Shown: in pieces, positions 55,265 to 62,289 of the stretch
Position numbering within the stretch: the stretch's first letter is position 1
Layout of the letters: each line of letters begins with the position of its first letter
NCBI GenBank assembly: GCA_013002025.1
Contig: JABDKW010000060.1
Location: 1-62,289 of the forward strand
Reading direction: 5' to 3'
DNA length: 62,289 nt
DNA from: Gammaproteobacteria bacterium
GTDB lineage: Bacteria > Pseudomonadota > Gammaproteobacteria > Arenicellales > Arenicellaceae
Program-made: the position numbers and the translations under genes
The notes under the pieces: generated by a model
Databases searched by the model: none
Told to the model about the DNA's origin: nothing
Seen by the model: the letters and a program-made list of their open reading frames with translations, nothing else

Positions 55265-57556
55265 TTAGGGCCGAGCGATTTTCGCCATGCGTACCAGGTT
55301 GATAAATTCCGCCCGGTAGCCAAACTCATCTGCTCCTTTTGATTGTTGCGCGCTGTTGATAACGGCATCGTAGTCCAAAGCGCCAGTGTGCGGGCTGTTG
55401 GCCAAAAGTTGTGCGAAGCCTGCAACCGCGATAGAGAACTGCGCTTCCGCAGCAACCGACCGCTTGATGTCGGAATTATCAATCGGAATGGCCGATTCGA
55501 TAAGCCGCGACTTGCTTTCGCTCGGCAGCTTATAGCGAATCTTTAAATAGCCGTATTCGTTAGCGTTCTTGCCAGTGGTGCTACGAACGTCGTTTTTGGC
55601 ATAGCGCGGTTGATCTACGCTCGCAGTGTCGGCGGTGGCCGGGGTAATTTCATAGATAGCGGTCACGGTATGGCCGGCCCCTATATCGCCAGCATCCACT
55701 TTGTCGTTATTGAAATCCTCACGATTCAAGTGGCGGGTCTCATAACCAACCAGACGATAATCACGTACCGTATCAGGGTTGAACTCGACCTGCAGCTTAA
55801 CGTCTTTGGCGATGGGAAATAGAGTTGAAGTCGCTTCATCGACCAACACTTTCTTGGCTTCGCTCAACGTGTCGATATAGGCTGCCACACCATTGCCGTT
55901 CTGGGCCAGGGTTTGCATCATGTCGTCCTGATAATTGTTACGGCCAAAACCCAATACCGACAGGTAGACGCCGCTGGCGCGTTTGCGTTCCACCAGTGAT
56001 TTCAGGTCCTCATTACTTTGCATGCCGACGTTAAAGTCACCATCGGTGGCCAAGATAATGCGGTTGACCGCCTCGGAATCAAAATTTTGCTCGGCCAGTT
56101 GATAGGCCAGCTGAATGCCAGCACCGCCAGCGGTGGAGCCACCGGCCGACAAGCGATTCAGGGCCTGCATCACCTTGGCCTTGTCTTTGACCTGGGTGGG
56201 TTCTAATACCGTGCCCGCCGCACCGGCGTAGACCACAATGCTCACCGTGTCGCTTGGTTTGAGGGTGTCGAGCAACAGTGCGACTGATTGTTTTACCAGG
56301 GGTAATTTGTTGGCCGAATTCATAGAACCTGAAACATCCAGCAGAAACACCAGATTGCTGTCGGGGCGTTTATTGGGGGCGATGTCATAACCGCGAATAC
56401 CGATGTGTATCAGTTTGCGCTGTTCATTCCAGGGCGAGGGCAGTACCGAGATGGTGGGCTGAAAGGGTTGTTTGCGACTCTGTGGCATGGGGTAGTCGTA
56501 GTCGAAGTAGTTGATTAACTCCTCAGCGCGTACTGCTTGTGGCTTGGGTAAATAGCCATTGTTTAACTGATTTCGAATCAGGCTGTAAGAGGCGGTATCC
56601 ACATCAATCGAGAAAGTGGAAATGGGTGCCTCGCTAACCTGGGTAATTCGGTTAGCTGTGTACTCGGCGTACTCCTCGCGCTGGTCTGCTCTTGGCGGTG
56701 CCGGCATGTGTTCCTGCTCCGGGGCAAACACTTTGGCGGTCATCGGTGCGACTGATTGTTGCTTGCTGGCAGCATCGGACTTTTTATCAGCAGCGGCCGG
56801 TGCGCCAAGGACTACTTCTTCCAGCGCGTATTTATCGCGGGATTGTCCAGCGACCGTGCTTGACTGCGCCGCATCAGCCATGGTCACCGGCGGTCTCTGC
56901 GGTGCTGTTTCAGGTCGTTCAGCGCGCAATCTGGAGTCTGCGGTTTGCGTTCTGGGGCTCGGGGCTTTAGTCAATGCGCCCGTGGCTTGAGAATTGCCAA
57001 CTGGCTTGGCCGCCAATTGCGTATTATCGCGAGCTTCGTTTGTAACCAGCGCCCGATTAAGGTCGGCATCGTCGCCACGGCTGCCCGCCGCAGAGGGTAT
57101 TGTCTGGTCGACCTCGGTATCACCTACGCTGGTTGGCTCCGCAGGTGGCACCACCATGGCTCGATTGGGCGTGGTTTCGATAGGCTGATTAACTACTGGC
57201 GGTAGCTCGCTGACCCGACGCACGGTGGATTCGTCGATCAGCCTGCGTTCGCGCATATCGGGCAGGGTGATGACCAGCGACAGGGCGACGAAGGCCACGG
57301 CCGCGGTGCCGAATGCGTGGTAGGGCATTTTGTTCAGGGTGGGGTTCATGATTTGGCTCCATATTGACGTTATGGCTGCCCTGACCGGATTGGCGGGCTT
57401 GTCAATAGGACGAGTTGATTCGGCAGTTGCTTGGTGCAATTGCTCAAATTCCTGTGCCGCGACGGCCAGCGCCCGTTGTTTGGCGGCTTCATCGGGCGTC
57501 GGAGCCGAACCGCTTTGCAGCTTATTCAGGGTTGCGTCCAAGTCGTTCTGTTTCAT
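55265..57556 (-). CDS. VWA-domain membrane protein (YfbK-like), possible anti-sigma factor
   Basis: The 763-residue protein has a cytosolic N-terminus (1-78), one membrane helix (about 79-98), a long Ala/Pro/Thr-rich linker (to about 285), the YfbK-type pre-VWA domain (APISTFSIDVDTASYSLIRN), a VWA domain with MIDAS DVSGSMNS (407-414), and a DUF3520-like C-terminus. The start overlaps the ECF sigma gene by ATGA. The N-terminal cytosolic segment followed by a single helix is where anti-sigma factors of such operons bind sigma. No zinc-binding H-x3-C-x2-C motif is seen, so this role is inferred from the operon and topology. Confidence 0.85.
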   Translation of the reverse strand: MKQNDLDATLNKLQSGSAPTPDEAAKQRALAVAAQEFEQLHQATAESTRPIDKPANPVRAAITSIWSQIMNPTLNKMPYHAFGTAAVAFVALSLVITLPDMRERRLIDESTVRRVSELPPVVNQPIETTPNRAMVVPPAEPTSVGDTEVDQTIPSAAGSRGDDADLNRALVTNEARDNTQLAAKPVGNSQATGALTKAPSPRTQTADSRLRAERPETAPQRPPVTMADAAQSSTVAGQSRDKYALEEVVLGAPAAADKKSDAASKQQSVAPMTAKVFAPEQEHMPAPPRADQREEYAEYTANRITQVSEAPISTFSIDVDTASYSLIRNQLNNGYLPKPQAVRAEELINYFDYDYPMPQSRKQPFQPTISVLPSPWNEQRKLIHIGIRGYDIAPNKRPDSNLVFLLDVSGSMNSANKLPLVKQSVALLLDTLKPSDTVSIVVYAGAAGTVLEPTQVKDKAKVMQALNRLSAGGSTAGGAGIQLAYQLAEQNFDSEAVNRIILATDGDFNVGMQSNEDLKSLVERKRASGVYLSVLGFGRNNYQDDMMQTLAQNGNGVAAYIDTLSEAKKVLVDEATSTLFPIAKDVKLQVEFNPDTVRDYRLVGYETRHLNREDFNNDKVDAGDIGAGHTVTAIYEITPATADTASVDQPRYAKNDVRSTTGKNANEYGYLKIRYKLPSESKSRLIESAIPIDNSDIKRSVAAEAQFSIAVAGFAQLLANSPHTGALDYDAVINSAQQSKGADEFGYRAEFINLVRMAKIARP

Positions 57557-58143
57557 GTCAGACCTCGTGTGGAGATTGCGCTCGTGTCATGCAGATCAAA
57601 ATCAGCGGAATCAAATGTTTGCTGCAAAATCTTGCGCGCCTCGTGCACGCGCCATGAGACCGTGCTCTCCTTGATATTCAGGTGTTGGGCGGCCTGGCGG
57701 TGATTCAGGCCGCGGCCGAACACCAATACCAGTGCGTCGCGCAGATCATCTTCCAGGGTCTCAATATGGGCCAGCACCTGTTGCGCATAGAGCCGTTGTT
57801 CATGCCGAGCGTGCGTTGCGGGTGCAACAGACACGCCTGCATGGGTTTGCTCCTCAAAGCTCTGTTCGCGCTGATTGTATTGGCGTGGACTCTTATAAAA
57901 GTCCCGCGCGCAGTTGATTACCAGTGAATACAACCAGGAGCTGAATTGGGCACGAAACTCAAAGCCCTGTATTGCCCTGGCCAGTTTTATGCACACCTGC
58001 TGCGTGATGTCCTGGGCATTGTGCTGGTCGTCACACCATTTATAGGCAATCCGGTAAATGCTGTCGTAGTGCTGCTCCAGCAAGGCTGTGAAGGCCTCAC
58101 GGTCGCCTTCCTGACAACGTTTAATCAATAATTCATCAGTCAT
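57553..58143 (-). CDS. ECF-type RNA polymerase sigma factor
   Basis: The 196-residue protein has sigma region 2 (DREAFTALLEQHYDSIYRIAYKWCDDQHNAQDITQQVCIKL, seen in part as HNAQDITQQVCIKLARAI) and region 4 (LVFGRGLNHRQAAQHLNIKESTVSWRVHEARKIL, helix-turn-helix HRQAAQHLNIKESTVSWRVH). A short polar linker joins them. It is translationally coupled to the VWA protein and presumably controlled by it. The gene is divergent from tgt. I could not fix its own promoter. Confidence 0.92.
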   Translation of the reverse strand: MTDELLIKRCQEGDREAFTALLEQHYDSIYRIAYKWCDDQHNAQDITQQVCIKLARAIQGFEFRAQFSSWLYSLVINCARDFYKSPRQYNQREQSFEEQTHAGVSVAPATHARHEQRLYAQQVLAHIETLEDDLRDALVLVFGRGLNHRQAAQHLNIKESTVSWRVHEARKILQQTFDSADFDLHDTSAISTRGLT

Positions 58144-58232
58144 TCACGGGCCCTGCAGCAGGCGGGTTTACCTAATAAGACGATAGCACGCGTTAAATTC
58201 TTGGCGAATATTGTGAAATTTTCGTTAAATGA

Positions 58233-59426
<1,194 letters not shown>

Positions 59427-59495
59427 TCTGCCGCTTGTTTTCGCGGCGCCCTGAATGGCGTTCGCCGAACCCCCTTTTACTATGAGGAAAATTCG

Positions 59496-59819
59496 ATGAG
59501 TTTGTTTATTTCCGATGCCGCCGCTCAGGCCAGCGGTGCTGCCGCATCACCAGGTTTTATGAGCTTTTTGCCGATGATTGCATTGTTCGTGATTTTTTAC
59601 TTTTTGTTGATTCGACCGCAACAAAAACGCCAGAAAGAACACCGCAATATGGTAGCCGGCCTGGCCGTGGGTGATGAGATTGTCACCATGGGCGGTGTGC
59701 TCGGTAAAATTACCGAGGTGGATGAAAATTTCATTTCTGTGGAAGTCGCCAAAGGGGTTGAGATCAAGGTGCAGAAGATGTCTGTGCAAGCCATGATGCC
59801 CAAAGGCACCGTCAATTAA
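59496..59819 (+). CDS. yajC: Sec translocon accessory protein YajC
   Basis: The 107-residue protein has one membrane helix (PGFMSFLPMIALFVIFYFLLIRPQQKRQKEH region, helix about 20-42) followed by the conserved RPQQKRQKEH and a small cytosolic domain with GDEIVTMGGVLGKI. YajC associates with SecDF. A good GAGGA site precedes the ATG. It stands between tgt and secD in the classical order. Confidence 0.96.
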   Translation: MSLFISDAAAQASGAAASPGFMSFLPMIALFVIFYFLLIRPQQKRQKEHRNMVAGLAVGDEIVTMGGVLGKITEVDENFISVEVAKGVEIKVQKMSVQAMMPKGTVN

Positions 59820-59856
59820 GAATACCGTCAGTTTTCGCTGAGATCAGAGCCCACCG

Positions 59857-61716
59857 ATGAATCGAAACCCGAGTTGGAAATATTTGCTGCTGGTAATGTT
59901 GGTGGCGTTTGGCGTGATTTACGCCACACCGAATTTGTATGTTGCCGAGCCTGGAGTACAGGTTATCGGGGTGCGCGACGTTGAAGTTGATCAAGGAACA
60001 CTGAGTCAGGTCGCCAATGCGCTTGACAGCAAAGGCATTGAAATTAAGTCGATCTCACTGGAGGGCGATGCCATTAAGGCCCGCCTGATGTCAGAAGCCG
60101 ACCAATCTAACGCCCGTGATGCGCTGAAACAGGCCATGGGTACAGATTACGGTGTGGCACTGGCGGATATGCCCACCACGCCCGGCTGGCTGGCCAGTCT
60201 GGGCGCTGCGCCCATGTATCTGGGGCTTGATTTACGCGGTGGTGTGCACTTTTTGCTGCAGGTGGATATGGACGCGGCGCAGCAACGCGCCGAAGAAAAT
60301 TACGTGGATGACCTGAAGAAGTTATTTCAGGACGACAAGATTCGTTATCTGGGCGTTAATCGCACCGCCAGTAGCACCATTGAAATGAAGTTTCGCGACG
60401 CTGAAATTCAAGAGGCCGCCGCAGGTAAGACGCGCCTGGCTTACCCTGAGTTAAGCTTGGTGGACTACAGTCAGGGCGACCGCTTTTATTTGCGCGCCAC
60501 GCTAAGCGATCAAGGTATCGCTGATATACGAAATGCCGCGCTGAAGAAAAATATGATTGCGATCCGCAACCGTATTGACCAATTGGGCGTTTCCGAACCG
60601 ATTATTCAGCAACAGGGTAGTGATCGTATTGTGGTACAGCTACCGGGCGTGAAAGACCCCGCCGAAGCCAAAAATATTCTTGGTAAGACGGCGACACTGG
60701 AAGTGCGCCTGGTCGATGAAGATAATGAGCTGCAGTCGACCATTCGGGGTCGCGTGCCGGTCGGTTCAAAACGTTATTTTTTCCGCGATGGCCGCGGCAT
60801 TCTTCTCAAAAGACGGCTGATTCTATCGGGCGAAAATATTGTTGATGCCACGTCTGGCTTTGATTCGCAGTCCGGTGGCCCGGTGGTCAATATTACCCTG
60901 GACGGTAAGGGCGCCAGCATCTGGCGCAAGGTGACCGGCGACAATATAAACAAGCGCATGGCAGTAGTGTATGTGGAGAATTCCACTGAGACGACTATTG
61001 ACGCCCAGGGTGAAGAGAAGCTGGTACGTACGCGCATTGAAGAGGTGATTACCGCACCGGTGATCCGTGATCAACTTGGTAAGCGGTTCATTATCACCGG
61101 GCTGGACAGCCCTAAAGAATCTCAGGATTTGGCGCTGCTGTTGCGAGCCGGCTCATTGGCCGCACCGGTCTACATCGTGGAAGAGCGCACCATCGGCCCA
61201 AGCCTCGGCAAAGACAATATTGAGAAAGGCTTTAAATCTGTGCTGTATGGGTTCCTGGCGGTGCTGTTATTTATGATTGTCTACTACCGCGTGTTTGGCG
61301 GTATTGCCAGCTTCGCGCTGGTCATGAATCTGGTGATCATCGTCGGCGTGTTGTCGCTGTTGCAGGCAACACTAACCTTGCCGGGTGTGGCCGGTATGGT
61401 GCTGACAGTGGGTATGGCGGTGGACGCCAACGTGCTGATCTTTGAACGTATCCGTGAAGAAGTGCTGGGCGGCAGTTCGCCGCAGATGGCCATACACCGT
61501 GGTTATGACAATGCCTTCTCCACCATTATCGATGCCAACCTTACTACCCTGATTGCGGCCCTGGTGTTGTTTAATTTCGGTACCGGCCCGATTCAGGGCT
61601 TTGCCATCACTCTGAGTATTGGCATTGTCACCTCCATGATTACCGCGATTTTTGTGTCTCGCATTCTGGTGAATTTGATTTATGGCAAGCGACGCCTCGA
61701 GTCGTTGGCAATATAG
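59857..61716 (+). CDS. secD: Protein translocase subunit SecD
   Basis: The 619-residue protein has the first membrane helix (KYLLLVMLVAFGVIYATPNLY), the large periplasmic domain with LGLDLRGGVHFLLQVDMD and IRNRIDQLGVSEPIIQQQG, and the C-terminal RND-like membrane domain with GMAVDANVLIFERIREE and the DANLTTLIAALVLFNFGTG segment. The two domains and the D-x-x-G-G motif are typical SecD. It uses the proton gradient to complete export after SecYEG. It lies 37 bp after yajC. Confidence 0.97.
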   Translation: MNRNPSWKYLLLVMLVAFGVIYATPNLYVAEPGVQVIGVRDVEVDQGTLSQVANALDSKGIEIKSISLEGDAIKARLMSEADQSNARDALKQAMGTDYGVALADMPTTPGWLASLGAAPMYLGLDLRGGVHFLLQVDMDAAQQRAEENYVDDLKKLFQDDKIRYLGVNRTASSTIEMKFRDAEIQEAAAGKTRLAYPELSLVDYSQGDRFYLRATLSDQGIADIRNAALKKNMIAIRNRIDQLGVSEPIIQQQGSDRIVVQLPGVKDPAEAKNILGKTATLEVRLVDEDNELQSTIRGRVPVGSKRYFFRDGRGILLKRRLILSGENIVDATSGFDSQSGGPVVNITLDGKGASIWRKVTGDNINKRMAVVYVENSTETTIDAQGEEKLVRTRIEEVITAPVIRDQLGKRFIITGLDSPKESQDLALLLRAGSLAAPVYIVEERTIGPSLGKDNIEKGFKSVLYGFLAVLLFMIVYYRVFGGIASFALVMNLVIIVGVLSLLQATLTLPGVAGMVLTVGMAVDANVLIFERIREEVLGGSSPQMAIHRGYDNAFSTIIDANLTTLIAALVLFNFGTGPIQGFAITLSIGIVTSMITAIFVSRILVNLIYGKRRLESLAI

Positions 61717-61725
61717 GGGCGCGGC

Positions 61726-62289
61726 ATGCAGATTATTAAGAAACAAACCAAGATTGATTTTATCGGGCGCCGCTATATTTCGGCGGTGTTGTCAGCCCTG
61801 TTACTAGTTGTCGGCATGTATTCGTTGTATGACAAGGGCCTGAACTACGGCATCGATTTTACCGGCGGTACCAAGGTTGAATTGGGTTACCAGAATGATG
61901 TGGACGTGAACGCTCTGCGCACCATTCTGGAAAATGGCGGGTTTGATGAAGCCGTTGTACAGGCCTTCGGCAGCCCTAAAGATATTTTAATCCGTGTGCC
62001 CTTATCGGCGGAAAACAGCAGTGCGGAAGTCAGTACTCGTATCGTACAGTTGTTAAGTGCCAATAGCACTGAGCCTATCGATGTGCGCAGCGTGGAATTC
62101 GTGGGGCCACAGTTCGGCCAGGAATTGTTTGAAAAGGGCCTGTTAGCGTTAATCTACGCCCTGATCGGGGTGATGATTTACGTGTCGTTTCTCTTCGTGT
62201 GGATATTCTCATTGGGCTCGGGTGCGGCCTTGATACTCGACGTGTTAATCACCGTTGGGCTATTCTCCATATTACAGCTTGAGTTCAAC
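61726..62289 (+). CDS. secF: Protein translocase subunit SecF, 3' truncated by window end
   Basis: The frame from ATG 61726 gives 188 residues to the window edge with no stop. It contains the SecF N-terminal helix and the signature LNYGIDFTGGTKVEL, then VEFVGPQFGQELFEKG leading into the first helices of the membrane domain. About 120 residues should follow outside the window. It starts 9 bp after secD and forms the SecDF complex with it. Confidence 0.95.
   Translation, partial: MQIIKKQTKIDFIGRRYISAVLSALLLVVGMYSLYDKGLNYGIDFTGGTKVELGYQNDVDVNALRTILENGGFDEAVVQAFGSPKDILIRVPLSAENSSAEVSTRIVQLLSANSTEPIDVRSVEFVGPQFGQELFEKGLLALIYALIGVMIYVSFLFVWIFSLGSGAALILDVLITVGLFSILQLEFN

Overview
The window reads as a stretch of a free-living gammaproteobacterial chromosome of moderate GC, probably from a marine or other aquatic aerobe. 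Support for this is the gammaproteobacterial complement of housekeeping genes (grpE-dnaK-dnaJ, mpl, rnd, rimO, rraA, ppnN, tgt-yajC-secD-secF, a PhoP/PhoQ-like pair) together with many acyl-CoA and propionate genes. The placement rests on gene content and protein motifs only. I saw no rRNA, tRNA or CRISPR array.

Layout. 1-1.6 kb is mobile-element debris: two pieces of REP-associated (IS200-like) transposase genes and a complete IS3-family element (345-1575) with a -1 frameshift site. 1.6-5.9 kb holds an unrecognised membrane protein and a large membrane-embedded spermidine-synthase-like protein. 5.9-7.2 kb is an accessory island with a 12-bp tandem repeat, a broken VOC/glyoxalase gene and a probable toxin-antitoxin pair behind a perfect palindrome. 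7.3-15.2 kb holds deaD, an amidohydrolase, an exported SDR, and small genes including a rhodanese lipoprotein and a threonine-synthase-like enzyme. 15.2-25.4 kb is a coherent carbon-metabolism block: gntR-prpB-prpC on the minus strand, and on the plus strand an acyl-CoA dehydrogenase, a TetR regulator, the fused B12-dependent mutase icmF, a Cys-rich DUF5522-like protein, a BtuF-like protein without signal peptide, and rraA. The divergent control region between the two units (18006-18222) carries two recognisable sigma70 promoters and three inverted repeats. 25.5-31.2 kb is a run of SGNH hydrolases, a transglutaminase-like protein, a DUF350 protein, a LeuB-like dehydrogenase, a PhzF protein and a fatty acid hydroxylase. 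31.5-37.8 kb holds an acyl-CoA ligase, a pair of overlapping amidohydrolase genes and a biotinyl-carboxyltransferase fusion. 38.0-42.0 kb is the heat-shock cluster, with sigma32-like promoters of identical geometry before grpE and dnaK. 42.0-47.3 kb is ppnN, a lipoprotein DsbA, mpl, a membrane protein and rnd. 47.3-50.6 kb is an envelope-stress type module: a four-fold 11-bp direct-repeat array, a glycine-zipper protein, a PepSY-like protein and a PhoP/PhoQ-like two-component system. 50.6-58.1 kb is rimO, then a DUF4956 membrane protein, a calcineurin-like phosphatase lipoprotein and a convergent CotH-like protein, then an ECF sigma factor with a VWA protein that may be its anti-sigma partner. 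58.3-62.3 kb is tgt-yajC-secD-secF, with secF running off the end.

The most interesting candidates for undescribed biology are: the direct-repeat array tied to the PhoP/PhoQ-like module; the DUF4956-phosphatase-CotH locus whose convergent genes end in one shared CTAG; the ECF sigma/VWA pair; the IcmF cluster with an apparently cytosolic cobalamin-binding protein; and the nucleotidyltransferase/ribbon-helix-helix toxin-antitoxin pair.
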